From NCBI RefSeq assembly GCF_000745125.1, contig NZ_JQNF01000007.1, forward strand, positions 186,001-250,000: a stretch of 64,000 nucleotides of DNA, read 5' to 3'. The position numbers were made by a program, and so were the translations under genes. The notes under the pieces are model-generated. The model searched no databases. It was not told where the DNA came from and was given only the letters and a program-made list of their open reading frames with translations. Every line of letters begins with the position of its first letter. Position 1 is the first letter of the stretch. Positions 55,070 to 64,000 of this stretch are shown piece after piece. Origin of the DNA: Carnobacterium jeotgali MS3. GTDB lineage: Bacteria > Bacillota > Bacilli > Lactobacillales > Carnobacteriaceae.

Positions 55070-56968
55070 TTAATCTTCAAAGAAGTTAAACGCTTTACTA
55101 TAATTTTCACCCACGGTCACATCGTATTGAATTGTATCATAAACCTTTAATAACTCTTGTGTTTCTTCTGAAAGATCTGCTCTTTTTTCAAATACTTCTG
55201 TTGAATTTCGTTCAATATATAACCCTTTTTCAAAAGCTGGCAAAGCTTCTTCTAACTCCATCAACAAAGCATAATAAGGGGTAACTTGCGCATTTGTAGT
55301 ATTTAAAATATGATTCATGAAATAAATTGGGCTGATGGTTCCTAATGCACCCGATTTTTCTGCAAAGTTAGGATAAACTAACAGCGGAGTCTGATGCATT
55401 TTTAAACTTCCATTGGTTTCAGCAATAGTTTCACTATAAAAACTAGGTAAGTGGTCGCCCCAGAATATGACAATTGTTTTTTCAGGTAATTCATCTATAG
55501 TTGTTAAAAAATCAGCTAGTGCGTCATCACTATAAGACAAGTCCTGCAAATAGTTAGCTGCTTCTTTGGCATTTCCCGTTCCTTGAGCTGAGAAAGCTGT
55601 TCCAGGGTATTTACCACTATAAACCATATGATTCTGCATGGTAACCAAATGAATAAAATCCGATTCATCTGTGGTTTCCATTTGTTGTAAGACTTCTTGA
55701 TAAGCTGATTCATCTGAAATATAAGGATTTTGACCTTTTTTAGCTGAAAACTCCATATTTGTTTCATTTAAAAATGTTGTAAACCCTAACTTTTGATATA
55801 CTTCATTCCGTTTATACATCGTTGTATTATAGGGATGAATAGCCGTTGTTGCATAACCCTGCTGTTTTAAATAGGAGATGGCAGATGGCAGTTCATTCAT
55901 TCTAGAAACCAATTGCGTATAAGGAGTTGTTAAACTTGCCGACATTGGTTCCATGGACAGTCCCGTCAATGCTTCAAATTCAATATTGGCCGTTCCACCT
56001 CCATATCCTTGAGATAAAATTGTTCCACTCAAAGTAGTTTCCTTCAATAGTCGTATTTTTGGAATAGGATCTTCTGAAACGGTTACTCCTTCCAGAGCTA
56101 AAGGATCTGAAAAACTTTCATTCATTACATAAACGATATTCACATCATTTATTGCTGCTGGTCTCGTTTCGTTTATTTCAGCTGCTCTTTCTTTGTATTT
56201 TTGAACGATATCCGCTATTTGTTTTTTTGAATAGTTAGCTGGTTCTGTCATTGCATCGACACCCAAGTTATACAAAAAGCCTCCTATAAAGCCATTATTA
56301 TAATAATTCATTTGTTGGCTGTAAGGTATCCAATAGGCATAACGATCGTAGGCAGACTTCAATACATTTCCCGGCTGATTAAATCCAATGCTGTAATGAA
56401 GAACACCGCTAGTGATAATAAACGTTACTCCTCTTACTATCCAGTTTAATTTCTTTTGTACCGGATTAGTCCATTGCTTTGAACTTCTTTTTTTCTTAAT
56501 GAACAAGATAATACCTAGGCTCACTAGACTTATTAGTAAGATAATAACCGCTATTACTAATTTTCTATCAACCATTTTAAGCAAAAAAGGCAATTCATTG
56601 ATCATCGTGAAATCAGAGGGATATAACGGCTCACCGCGTAAGGCCATCTTCTGTTGCGTGGTCACTCCCATTGCTACTGTGATAATCAACAAAATTAATG
56701 CACTCAACCAACGAGAGCCGCTGAGTGCTGTAAGCCATAAATACAGCGTAAATAACAAAAACATTCCTAATAAAAACATCTCTGTATGCCACTGAAAAGT
56801 AAAATGAATAGCTAAGGAAAAATTATATTGATTTTGAAACAGTTGCAAGGAAAAGTTTCCAATGAATGCTGTAATCAATCCTAAAAGAATCGTTTTCAAA
56901 CCATTTATCAGCCTACCAGAATCGCTATCTGTAAATTGATTCATTCGTTTTTTATTTATTTTTTTCAT
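55070..56968 (-). CDS. LTA synthase-family phosphoglycerol transferase
   Basis: A 632-aa membrane enzyme with about five N-terminal helices (residues about 25-200) and an extracellular sulfatase-fold domain. VYVMNESFSDPLAL provides a metal Glu, YGGGTANIEFEALTG the nucleophilic Thr, MQNHMVY a His, and VIFWGDHLPSFY the Asp and His. LtaS enzymes polymerise glycerol phosphate to lipoteichoic acid. The Thr context GGGTANIEFE differs from classical LtaS (GKTSDSEF, from memory), so a related alditol-phosphate polymer or primase role is possible. The ATG after AAAGGTG is chosen. The glycosyltransferase gene is 36 bp upstream, probably one operon. Confidence 0.88.
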   Translation of the reverse strand: MKKINKKRMNQFTDSDSGRLINGLKTILLGLITAFIGNFSLQLFQNQYNFSLAIHFTFQWHTEMFLLGMFLLFTLYLWLTALSGSRWLSALILLIITVAMGVTTQQKMALRGEPLYPSDFTMINELPFLLKMVDRKLVIAVIILLISLVSLGIILFIKKKRSSKQWTNPVQKKLNWIVRGVTFIITSGVLHYSIGFNQPGNVLKSAYDRYAYWIPYSQQMNYYNNGFIGGFLYNLGVDAMTEPANYSKKQIADIVQKYKERAAEINETRPAAINDVNIVYVMNESFSDPLALEGVTVSEDPIPKIRLLKETTLSGTILSQGYGGGTANIEFEALTGLSMEPMSASLTTPYTQLVSRMNELPSAISYLKQQGYATTAIHPYNTTMYKRNEVYQKLGFTTFLNETNMEFSAKKGQNPYISDESAYQEVLQQMETTDESDFIHLVTMQNHMVYSGKYPGTAFSAQGTGNAKEAANYLQDLSYSDDALADFLTTIDELPEKTIVIFWGDHLPSFYSETIAETNGSLKMHQTPLLVYPNFAEKSGALGTISPIYFMNHILNTTNAQVTPYYALLMELEEALPAFEKGLYIERNSTEVFEKRADLSEETQELLKVYDTIQYDVTVGENYSKAFNFFED

Positions 56969-57004
56969 CACAGTCACCTTTACTAAAAACGTTCTTAACC
57001 TGTT

Positions 57005-57955
57005 TTATTTTTTTGGCTTTTTATCTGTTTCTTTTAAAATATAAATGGGTCTTTTTTTTGTTTCTAAATAGGTTTTTCCAAGATATTTCCCTACTATACC
57101 TAAACAGAATAATTGCAATCCTCCGATAGCTAGTATAATCGTCACTAAAGAAGGCCACCCAGCTGTTGGATCGTCAAATAAGACCGTTCGAATAATAATC
57201 ACGATCATGAAGAATACAGCAATAATAAAAGAGGCTAATCCTACAAACGATGCTAGTGCCAAAGGAATATCTGAAAAATCGACTATTGCATCTAATGAGT
57301 ATTTAAATAAAGACCATACCGACCAAGACGACTTGCCAGCCACACGTTCCTTATTTTCAAACTCTAAATATTTTGTGTCAAATCCTACCCAACTAAAAAT
57401 CCCTTTTGAAAAACGATTTACTTCAGTCATACTGAGAATAGCATCCACCATTTGGCGGGTCATCAATCTATAATCTCGCGCTCCATCTACAAATTTCACA
57501 TCTGAAATACGATTCATCACTCGATAAAACTCTTTTGCTAAAAATGACCGAATAGGGGGCTCGCCTTTTCGATTGACTCTTCTTGTCCCTACACAATCAT
57601 AAGATTCATCCCGTATTAAATGGAGCATTTGTGGCAATAATTCAGGTGGGTCTTGCAAATCCACATCCATTACAGCTACATAGTCACCAGTAGTATGCTC
57701 TAACCCTGCATACAAAGCAGCTTCCTTTCCAAAATTTCGTGAAAAGGACAAATATCGAATCGAATCGGGGTAATCTTGTGCCATTTCTCTTAATACCGTT
57801 AATGTATGGTCTTTCGAACCATCATTAACAAAGATATATTCTATAGTCGTATTCGTCAACGCTGTACGGATTTTCTCCACTGCAGCAAAAAAGAGAGGAA
57901 TCGTTTGTTCCTCATTATAACAAGGAACGACGAGTGACAACTTCTCCATTTCCAT
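57005..57955 (-). CDS. Family 2 glycosyltransferase, polyprenyl-phosphate sugar synthase (GtrB/CsbB-like)
   Basis: Transfers a sugar from a nucleotide sugar to undecaprenyl phosphate. SLVVPCYNEEQTIPLFF starts the GT-A domain; VNDGSKDHT and the DxD-type AVMDVDLQDPPELLPQ are at residues about 45-105; two C-terminal helices (about 228-255 and 265-290) anchor it in the membrane. Such proteins supply sugar for decorating teichoic acids or polysaccharides outside the cell. The ATG is 8 bases after GGAGG; the GTG inside the ribosome site is rejected. A flippase and a GT-C transferase would complete the pathway but are not in this window. Confidence 0.9.
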   Translation of the reverse strand: MEMEKLSLVVPCYNEEQTIPLFFAAVEKIRTALTNTTIEYIFVNDGSKDHTLTVLREMAQDYPDSIRYLSFSRNFGKEAALYAGLEHTTGDYVAVMDVDLQDPPELLPQMLHLIRDESYDCVGTRRVNRKGEPPIRSFLAKEFYRVMNRISDVKFVDGARDYRLMTRQMVDAILSMTEVNRFSKGIFSWVGFDTKYLEFENKERVAGKSSWSVWSLFKYSLDAIVDFSDIPLALASFVGLASFIIAVFFMIVIIIRTVLFDDPTAGWPSLVTIILAIGGLQLFCLGIVGKYLGKTYLETKKRPIYILKETDKKPKK

Positions 57956-58019
57956 TCGTTCCACCTCCTTGTTTTTTTTTTTTGAAAAGACTTTAAAAAT
58001 CTAGCCAATTTATAAGAAC

Positions 58020-58053
58020 AAAAAAGCTGGAATTTGTCTTCCAGCCTTTTATA
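58020..58053. terminator. Terminator of nadE
   Basis: AAAAGCTGGAA and TTCCAGCCTTTT pair around a 6-base loop, with T-rich flanks, 30 bases past the nadE stop. Confidence 0.85.
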
Positions 58054-58082
58054 AATGCTTATTTCCTTTATTGTTCAATTTT

Positions 58083-58910
58083 TCATTTCCAAAAATCATC
58101 AAATATCGTAATTGGCAAGTGTCGTTTGTGTTCTGTTTTTACAAACCAACTTTCAATTTTTTGAGCTGCTTCTGCTGGCACTTCTTTGCCTTCTAAGTAA
58201 TCATCAATTTGATCATAAGTTACGCCTAATGCTTTTTCATCTGGTAATGATGGTTTATCTTCTTCTAAATCTGCAGTTGGTATTTTTTCGTATAGATGTT
58301 TTGGGGCTTCAAGTTCTTTTAATAGAGCTTTTCCTTGGCGTTTATTTAATCTAAAGATTGGATTAATGTCCGTTCCGCCATCACCAAATTTAGTGTAAAA
58401 TCCGGTAACGGATTCCGCAGAATGATCGGTTCCCACTACAGCACCCTTATGACTTCCAGCTATAGCATATTGAATAATCATTCGTTGACGAGCTTTGATG
58501 TTTCCTTTAACAAAATCACTAACAGTTGTACTGCTATCTTCTAAAGTTTGTACAGTTGCATCTACTCCAGGTTTCACATTAACTTTAACAACTTTATCTG
58601 CTCCAATAAACTCAATGGCATCCATAGCGTCTTTTTCATCGGCTTGTTCCCCATAAGGGAGGCGTACAGCAATAAATTGATATTCGTTATCTCCAGTCTC
58701 TTCTCGCAATTCAGTCATGGCCAACTGGCTTAATTTCCCAACTAACGTCGAGTCTTGCCCTCCGCTGATACCCAATACTAACGTTTTTAAAAAAGAATAT
58801 TTTTTTATATAATCTTTTAAAAAATCCACACTTTTTCGTATTTCAATTTTTGGATCAATAGATGGTTGAACGCGCATTTCTTCAATGATTTGTTTTTTTA
58901 ATTCTGCCAT
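58083..58910 (-). CDS. nadE: Ammonia-dependent NAD+ synthetase
   Basis: Final step of NAD synthesis: amidates deamido-NAD using ammonia and ATP. The ATP pyrophosphatase loop [15 protein letters not shown] lies near residues 42-56. [20 protein letters not shown] and [10 protein letters not shown] are the family marks. At 275 aa it lacks the glutaminase domain, so it uses ammonia. It lies after pncB (minus-strand order pncB then nadE), which makes the preceding substrate; a terminator between them suggests separate transcripts. Confidence 0.95.
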   Translation of the reverse strand: MAELKKQIIEEMRVQPSIDPKIEIRKSVDFLKDYIKKYSFLKTLVLGISGGQDSTLVGKLSQLAMTELREETGDNEYQFIAVRLPYGEQADEKDAMDAIEFIGADKVVKVNVKPGVDATVQTLEDSSTTVSDFVKGNIKARQRMIIQYAIAGSHKGAVVGTDHSAESVTGFYTKFGDGGTDINPIFRLNKRQGKALLKELEAPKHLYEKIPTADLEEDKPSLPDEKALGVTYDQIDDYLEGKEVPAEAAQKIESWFVKTEHKRHLPITIFDDFWK

Positions 58911-58986
58911 ATCTGTGTCCCCTTTTCTTTGATTAATCGTTAAACGTAGTATAGCATAGTTTTTTTTGACTTTATCATTTCTAACT

Positions 58987-59021
58987 TCAAAAAAAGAATC
59001 AGTAACTGATCCTTTTTTTGA
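58987..59021. terminator. Terminator of pncB
   Basis: AAAAAAAGAATCAG and CTGATCCTTTTTTT pair around TAA; T-runs on both strands. It lies 14 bases past the pncB stop. Confidence 0.85.
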
Positions 59022-59034
59022 AACTATTTTACTA

Positions 59035-60513
59035 TTAGATAAGTGGTTTATTTGACAGTTTTTTCACGTCATCGCGTGCTTTTTCAATGGACTTAATTTT
59101 ATGGTGATACGCTGATTGTGATAGATCTACTGGATATGCCTCTGGATTTAAGCTACGTTTATACTCTTCCCAAAGCATCCCTAAACTGACTTCAGCATAC
59201 GTTTTAATTTCCATTAATTTTGGCAGATCATACACTAATTCTCCATCTACAAAAATTTCTTTTAGTAGAGGTCTAGCACTAAAATCCGTTACTGTTTTAT
59301 TAATATATGTGTGTACCGGATGGAACATAAACAATTCTTCTTTTTGGTCGGGTCTTTCTTCCCAAAGAGTAATATAATCGCCTTCTGACTTGCCATCTTC
59401 ATTTTTAGTAATACGCCACACCTGTTTTTTACCCGGTGTTGAAACTTTTTCAGCATTGCTAGAAAGTTTCAATGTGTCTACCATATTTCCTTGTTCATCT
59501 TCAATAGAAACTAATTTATAAACAGCTCCCAGAGCCGGTTGGTCGTATGCTGTGATTAATTTTGTCCCTACGCCCCATACATCAATGCGAGCACCTTGCA
59601 TTTTCAAGTTTAAAATGGTCTTTTCATCTAAATCATTTGATGCATATATTTTTGCTTCAGTAAATCCAGCATCATCAAGTTGTTGACGTACTTTTTTTGA
59701 AATGTATGCCATGTCTCCACTATCAATCCGGACACCCAAAAAATTGATTTTATCGCCAAGTTCTCTTGCAACTCGAATAGCATTTGGAACGCCAGATTTC
59801 AAAGTATCATAAGTATCTACTAGAAAAACACACTCTTTATGTGTTGTCGCATACGCTATAAATGCATCATAATCATTGCGGTAAACTTGTACTAATGAGT
59901 GCGCATGCGTTCCACTAACAGGAATACCAAAAATCTTCCCTGCACGTGTATTACTTGTTGCATCACATCCTCCAATATAAGCAGCTCTTGTTCCCCAGAT
60001 AGCTGCATCCATTTCTTGTGCTCTTCGCGTACCGAATTCTAAAACGGGCTCATTTTTTACAATTGATTTGATGTTAGATGCTTTGGTTGCAATCAACGTT
60101 TGGTAATTTAAAACATTTAAAATAGCTGTTTCAACTAGTTGGCAATCTGCTAACGGACCTTCTACTTGAATAAGCGGTTCTCCTGCAAAAACAACTTCTC
60201 CTTCAACCATTGAACGAATCGTTCCTTTGAATTTAAAGTCTTTTAAATAAGCTAAAAATCCTTCTGGGTATGTGTTTAAACTTCTTAAGTAATCAATATC
60301 ACTTTGCGTAAATTTTAATTTTTGAATGTACTGCACAATGCGCTCTAATCCGGCAAAAACAGCATATCCACTATTAAAAGGGTTACTTCTAAAATACGAT
60401 TCAAAAACCGCATGTGCATCTGCTTTTCCTAATTCCCAATAGGTTTTCATCATATTGATTTGGTATAGATCAGTGTGTAATGCCCAACTGTCATCTGGAT
60501 ATATCGTATTCAT
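59035..60513 (-). CDS. pncB: Nicotinate phosphoribosyltransferase
   Basis: Converts nicotinate and PRPP to nicotinate mononucleotide. At 492 aa it is the long Gram-positive type. [18 protein letters not shown] starts the protein; [18 protein letters not shown] and the [12 protein letters not shown] loop near residue 208 are typical, as is [18 protein letters not shown]. Together with nadE the window holds both ends of the nicotinate salvage route (Preiss-Handler), missing nadD. It likely relies on scavenged nicotinate. No riboswitch was seen upstream. Confidence 0.95.
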   Translation of the reverse strand: MNTIYPDDSWALHTDLYQINMMKTYWELGKADAHAVFESYFRSNPFNSGYAVFAGLERIVQYIQKLKFTQSDIDYLRSLNTYPEGFLAYLKDFKFKGTIRSMVEGEVVFAGEPLIQVEGPLADCQLVETAILNVLNYQTLIATKASNIKSIVKNEPVLEFGTRRAQEMDAAIWGTRAAYIGGCDATSNTRAGKIFGIPVSGTHAHSLVQVYRNDYDAFIAYATTHKECVFLVDTYDTLKSGVPNAIRVARELGDKINFLGVRIDSGDMAYISKKVRQQLDDAGFTEAKIYASNDLDEKTILNLKMQGARIDVWGVGTKLITAYDQPALGAVYKLVSIEDEQGNMVDTLKLSSNAEKVSTPGKKQVWRITKNEDGKSEGDYITLWEERPDQKEELFMFHPVHTYINKTVTDFSARPLLKEIFVDGELVYDLPKLMEIKTYAEVSLGMLWEEYKRSLNPEAYPVDLSQSAYHHKIKSIEKARDDVKKLSNKPLI

Positions 60514-60601
60514 TACTCTTCCCCTATCTCTAATTTATTCCCGTTAATCATAACATAAAACTACTAGAAATATGGCGATTTAAAGATTTTATCTGACTAG
60601 C

Positions 60602-62023
60602 TTAAACCACGTATCCATCTAGGTATACTCTACCTGTTTCTTTACCTATGCGGACAGGTTTTTTTGCATGTCCATAATTTCTCAACTGAATTCCTTTAAT
60701 AGCAACTTCTGCTGCCCGATATTGGATAGCTATAGCAATTTTGTCTGACCGATTCTCTTGTTTGGTTACAGCAAAAAACTGGTGAATGGCTACTTTTTGG
60801 TACGCAGATACAACTAGTGATCTTGGCGTTGAAGCTGTATAAAGATTAGTCGTTTGCGGATAACAAGCGGCAAGAAAAGTTGCTCGTATACCAAAAGCTG
60901 ATTTCGAGTAAGCATCATCTCCTTGGTGGTGACCGATGTGCCTAAAATTATAAGATCGGTTGTCATGCTCCGAAAAGTGCCCAACAATTTGAACATCCGA
61001 AGCGGCCGAACTTGTTTCATGAGCTTTTATCTCAACCCCTCCAAAACAAAAAGCTGTATGGTTATTTACTAAAGTCACATGTTGCGAACCATCATCTACT
61101 TCGATTCCATTTGAATTAGAGTAGCCTTTTTTGTGAGAACGTCCACTAGGATGATGCGCATAAGAATTAGAGATAAACAGATAATCGCTATGGTGAGTGG
61201 TAATTCCATCATCGCCAAATCCGCTTGTTTCAATTTGATCAATCCAAACGTATTGACTGCCTCCAGTTGCTCTAAGACCGTCTCCTGAGTAATTATATAG
61301 TGTTGATGTAACATCGATGCCATGCAATCCCGGATTAATTATTTTCACATTACGAATTACAGCATATTTCACTTTGGCTAGCGTAATCCCACTTGAGTAT
61401 GTTCCACCGGTCGCTGTCTTTTCGGTGCTGCTTAACCTTGTAACATTCCAATCTAAACTCATTCCTTCAATATAGATATGATGATTGCCATTTAAATGAT
61501 GTTTATTCGTAATCAAGCGTGCTTTTTTGGGGGCATCCTTATGCAAAACAAGCCTAGTTCGATTGATTCCACTTCCAACCAATTCTGTATGAGAAGGAAC
61601 TTCAATTTCTCTAATGACATAATTTCCAGGTGGGATGATTACCCGTCTAAATCCTGAATCCAAAGCTTTTTTAAAGGCGGTTGTACAATCTTTCTCTCCA
61701 TCACCCACTGCACCATAATCAAGAACAGATACCGTTTTTGTTCTCTTTTTCAACCAAGTCATTTCAAAATCCAATACTATTTTCCAAAGTGGGAAAACCG
61801 TGCCCTTTTTATTTACTAAGACAGGTGGTTCAGTCGTAAAATCATTTTTTACAGAACAGAGTCCACTGATTGTTGACCAACTTGATTTTTGTTGTGCCAA
61901 ACTACCTGCTAGCGTTCGAAATATTTTTTCTGTTTCATCAATCGCTAGTTGCTTTTTTAACGGACTGCCGTATGAGGGGAAAACGGTCATTAATTTTTGC
62001 TGAATTATTTGTGTTTGATTCAT
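60602..62023 (-). CDS. Pectate lyase superfamily (parallel beta-helix) protein without signal peptide
   Basis: A 473-aa protein. Residues about 92-112 read VSVLDYGAVGDGEKDCTTAF, the Pectate_lyase_3 start typical of beta-helix proteins including phage tailspikes and family 28-like glycosidases. The rest has repeating helix turns (NHHIYIEGMSLDWNVTR, HSDYLFISNSYAHHPSGRS, DGSQHVTLVNNHTAFCFGG). No signal peptide or membrane segment is visible, so export by Sec is not evident. AGGGGTG lies 8 bases before the ATG. It follows the SprT gene by 26 bp on the same strand; its substrate is unknown. No visible phage genes surround it. Confidence 0.8.
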   Translation of the reverse strand: MNQTQIIQQKLMTVFPSYGSPLKKQLAIDETEKIFRTLAGSLAQQKSSWSTISGLCSVKNDFTTEPPVLVNKKGTVFPLWKIVLDFEMTWLKKRTKTVSVLDYGAVGDGEKDCTTAFKKALDSGFRRVIIPPGNYVIREIEVPSHTELVGSGINRTRLVLHKDAPKKARLITNKHHLNGNHHIYIEGMSLDWNVTRLSSTEKTATGGTYSSGITLAKVKYAVIRNVKIINPGLHGIDVTSTLYNYSGDGLRATGGSQYVWIDQIETSGFGDDGITTHHSDYLFISNSYAHHPSGRSHKKGYSNSNGIEVDDGSQHVTLVNNHTAFCFGGVEIKAHETSSAASDVQIVGHFSEHDNRSYNFRHIGHHQGDDAYSKSAFGIRATFLAACYPQTTNLYTASTPRSLVVSAYQKVAIHQFFAVTKQENRSDKIAIAIQYRAAEVAIKGIQLRNYGHAKKPVRIGKETGRVYLDGYVV

Positions 62024-62049
62024 TTTTTTCACCCCTAAGTTTTGTTATT

Positions 62050-62508
62050 TCATTCCTGAATCTTAATGTACAACAACTTACCGCTACATTGACCACAAAC
62101 GTACTTTTGAGTATTCACTTTACGCTGACGATAAATGAACTGTGCACAACTTTGACATTGATACACTACTCTTTTTTTTACTGGCTTAGGGTTACCTAAC
62201 GACTTTACAAATCTTGATCCACCGACTTCAGTTAATAGTTGTTTAAATTCTTTGTCTTTGTGCTGAAATCCTTTACCCGATAAATGCAAATGATAATGGC
62301 ACAGTTCATGTTTAATCACGCCTAAAAACTCGTCTGCTCCAAATGTTTCTAACACTTTTAGATTGAAGTCTAAATGATGCGACTTTAAATGGTAACGCCC
62401 TCCAGTTGTACGCAACCGATTGTTAAAAGTTGCTTGGTGCTGAAAAGGCAATCCAAAACAATCGAGTGATGTCTTTTCCACTAGTACCTGTAACTCAATT
62501 TGATTCAT
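62050..62508 (-). CDS. SprT-like metallopeptidase-family protein
   Basis: A 152-aa protein. The zinc-metallopeptidase motif HELCHYHLHL lies at residues 67-76, and a C-terminal four-Cys zinc ribbon has C118-x2-C121 and C138-x2-C141. This is the SprT-like (YdcK) family of Gram-positives; eukaryotic Spartan of the same fold cleaves DNA-protein crosslinks, but the role of bacterial members is not settled. AAGGAAG lies 8 bases before the ATG. The tex gene lies upstream, an order common in Firmicutes. Confidence 0.93.
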   Translation of the reverse strand: MNQIELQVLVEKTSLDCFGLPFQHQATFNNRLRTTGGRYHLKSHHLDFNLKVLETFGADEFLGVIKHELCHYHLHLSGKGFQHKDKEFKQLLTEVGGSRFVKSLGNPKPVKKRVVYQCQSCAQFIYRQRKVNTQKYVCGQCSGKLLYIKIQE

Positions 62509-62609
62509 TCCGACTCTTCCTTTTAAATCCTAATTTTATTTCATCAATTAATTACTTAGGCTTTATTTTACAAGTTTACCCGCTTTCCTACAACTAAAAA
62601 CCGTTGCAC

Positions 62610-62652
62610 AAAAAAAGGAGTTGGGACACGTACTCCCAATTCCTTTTTTTAT
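62610..62652. terminator. Terminator of tex
   Basis: AAAAAAGGAGTTGGGA and TCCCAATTCCTTTTTT form a stem around a 7-base loop; T runs on both strands. Confidence 0.92.
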
Positions 62653-62659
62653 AAAACTC

Positions 62660-64000
62660 TTATTCTTTTGGTTTCAACATGGTCAAAGCAATTCGCCCTT
62701 TTTTCAAATCAACATTATCGACCCAAACGGTTACGACATCTCCGACTGAAACAACATTTGTTGGGTGTTGCACATACCCTTTACTTAGTTTAGAAATGTG
62801 AACCATTCCGTCTTGTTTAACTCCAACGTCTACAAATGCACCGAAATCAACGACATTTCTGACAGTGCCTTCTAGTTCCATACCTGGTATAAGGTCTTCC
62901 ATACTCAAAACATCCGTGCGCAACAATGGTGCTGCTAATTCATCTCGCAAATCGCGACCCGGTTTTGATAAAGCTTGTACCATATCTTTTACCGTTTCTT
63001 TACCTAGCTCAACTTGTTCAGCCAAAGCTGATAAATCCATTTTTTCTAGAACTTTTTTGGCTTCCATACTACCTATATCTGCTAAAGCTAGTCCTGCTGA
63101 TTCAAGTATTTGTTTTGCCTCTTTATAGGTTTCAGGGTGGATACCTGTATTATCTAATACATTTTTCCCGCCAATAATACGTAAGAATCCTACTGCTTGT
63201 TCGTAAGCTTTAGGTCCCAAACGAGCAACTTTCTTCAATTGAGCACGGCTTTCAAAACGCCCATTTTCTTCACGATAAGCTACCACATTCGTTGCGGTTG
63301 TTTTATTCAAGCCTGCAATATGTTGCAATAAAGGTGCACTTGCAGTATTCACATTGACACCAACTTGGTTAACGGCCGTTTCCACTACAAAATCAAGTCG
63401 TTCTTCCAATTGCTTTTGAGAAACATCGTGCTGGTATTGACCCACACCAACCGATTTAGGATCTATTTTAACCAGTTCAGCTAATGGATCTTGTAAGCGA
63501 CGTGCGATACTAACCGCACTTCTTTGTTCCACTTGCAAATCTGGAAACTCTTCTCGAGCCGTTTTACTTGCTGAATAAACGGAAGCGCCCGCTTCATTTA
63601 CAATGACATAAAAGACTTGTCTTTCTAATTCTTTCAAATTCTCAGCAACAAAGGTTTCAGACTCACGACTAGCCGTTCCATTGCCGATTGCAATCATTTC
63701 AACTTGGTAAGATTCGACTAATTCTTTAAACTTAACCGCTGCTTCTGCACGTGCATTTGCACCTGCTGGTTTATGCGGATAAATCACATCAATCGCTAAT
63801 ACTTTACCTGTAGGATCGATAACAGCTAGTTTACATCCTGTACGGTAAGCTGGATCCAAACCTAAGACAATTTTCCCTTTTAACGGAGCTTGCAATAACA
63901 AATTACGCAAGTTTTCCCCAAAAATATGAATGGCTTGTTCACCCGCTGTTTCCGTTAATTCTGCACGAATCTCACGTTCAATTGATGGTCCGATGAATCT
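62660..64000 (-). CDS. tex: Tex-like RNA-binding protein, N-terminus beyond window
   Basis: The 447 codons in the window are the C-terminal part; the frame remains open through position 64000 and the start lies outside. The YqgF-like domain has GLDPAYRTGCKLAVID, followed by helix-hairpin-helix pieces (LQHIAGLNKTTATNVV, KKVARLGPKAYEQAVG) and a C-terminal S1 RNA-binding domain (GMELEGTVRNVVDFGAFVDV onward). Tex is a cytoplasmic nucleic-acid-binding protein linked to transcription. An internal ATG at 63910 should not be taken as the start, because RFIGPSIEREIRAEL and more continue upstream. Confidence 0.95.
   Translation of the reverse strand, partial: RFIGPSIEREIRAELTETAGEQAIHIFGENLRNLLLQAPLKGKIVLGLDPAYRTGCKLAVIDPTGKVLAIDVIYPHKPAGANARAEAAVKFKELVESYQVEMIAIGNGTASRESETFVAENLKELERQVFYVIVNEAGASVYSASKTAREEFPDLQVEQRSAVSIARRLQDPLAELVKIDPKSVGVGQYQHDVSQKQLEERLDFVVETAVNQVGVNVNTASAPLLQHIAGLNKTTATNVVAYREENGRFESRAQLKKVARLGPKAYEQAVGFLRIIGGKNVLDNTGIHPETYKEAKQILESAGLALADIGSMEAKKVLEKMDLSALAEQVELGKETVKDMVQALSKPGRDLRDELAAPLLRTDVLSMEDLIPGMELEGTVRNVVDFGAFVDVGVKQDGMVHISKLSKGYVQHPTNVVSVGDVVTVWVDNVDLKKGRIALTMLKPKE

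Noticed and set aside
1-64000. CRISPR arrays, rRNA genes, T-box leaders, riboswitches, intact transposases
   Set aside because: No regular short repeats with spacers, no rRNA-like blocks, no recognisable T-box or riboswitch core and no intact transposase frame were seen on either strand.

Overview
The window is a low-GC Firmicutes chromosome segment with strong Shine-Dalgarno sequences and many T-tailed hairpins. Gene content and order (whiA-yvcK-rapZ, a liaXYZ-type operon, ftsEX beside an NlpC/P60 hydrolase, phoPR-pst, comFA-comFC, nagAB-gntR) point to Lactobacillales. A Carnobacterium-like bacterium is my best guess; that assignment is inference from gene content, not from a database search. 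Almost every gene is on the minus strand, so transcription runs from high to low coordinates.

Layout. 1-6.5 kb: partial dus, a palindromic dispersed repeat, tRNA-Arg(CCG), the rapZ-yvcK-whiA operon and a phosphoglucomutase. 6.5-12 kb: an accessory patch of tiny membrane or hypothetical proteins, a GrpB-family gene, decayed gene pieces, a broken tyrosine recombinase and a small membrane-anchored XRE regulator. 12-24 kb: trxB, a TPR gene, the hprK-lgt-gpsA-galU operon, liaX-liaY-liaZ homologues, uvrA and an HD phosphohydrolase. 24-36.5 kb: two complete Pst phosphate-uptake operons in tandem, each with its own PstS and PhoU, controlled by an adjacent PhoP-PhoR pair; candidate PhoP boxes with about 11-bp spacing lie before both pstS genes. 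One PstS is canonical; the other has its two halves in circularly permuted order. 36.5-41 kb: a MinJ-like PDZ protein, an NlpC/P60 hydrolase and ftsX/ftsE. 41-49 kb: prfB with its programmed +1 frameshift, secA, hpf, comFC/comFA and degV. 49-64 kb: the only plus-strand pair of conserved genes (YigZ family, LytR-CpsA-Psr), then tagO, nagA-nagB-gntR with a clear operator, an LTA-synthase-like enzyme with a polyprenyl glycosyltransferase, nadE and pncB, a pectate-lyase-fold protein, a SprT-like gene and partial tex.

How it fits together: much of the window serves the cell envelope (lgt, tagO, LCP, LtaS-like, GT2, liaXYZ, FtsEX with its hydrolase, nagAB, rapZ/yvcK), nutrient sensing (Pho, HprK, Nag) and NAD salvage. 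No CRISPR array, rRNA, intact insertion sequence or intact prophage was seen. The least ordinary items are the palindromic repeat with a nested insert, the decayed small-gene patch with its integrase remnant, the permuted PstS, and a PstB with a one-residue deletion beside its ABC signature.
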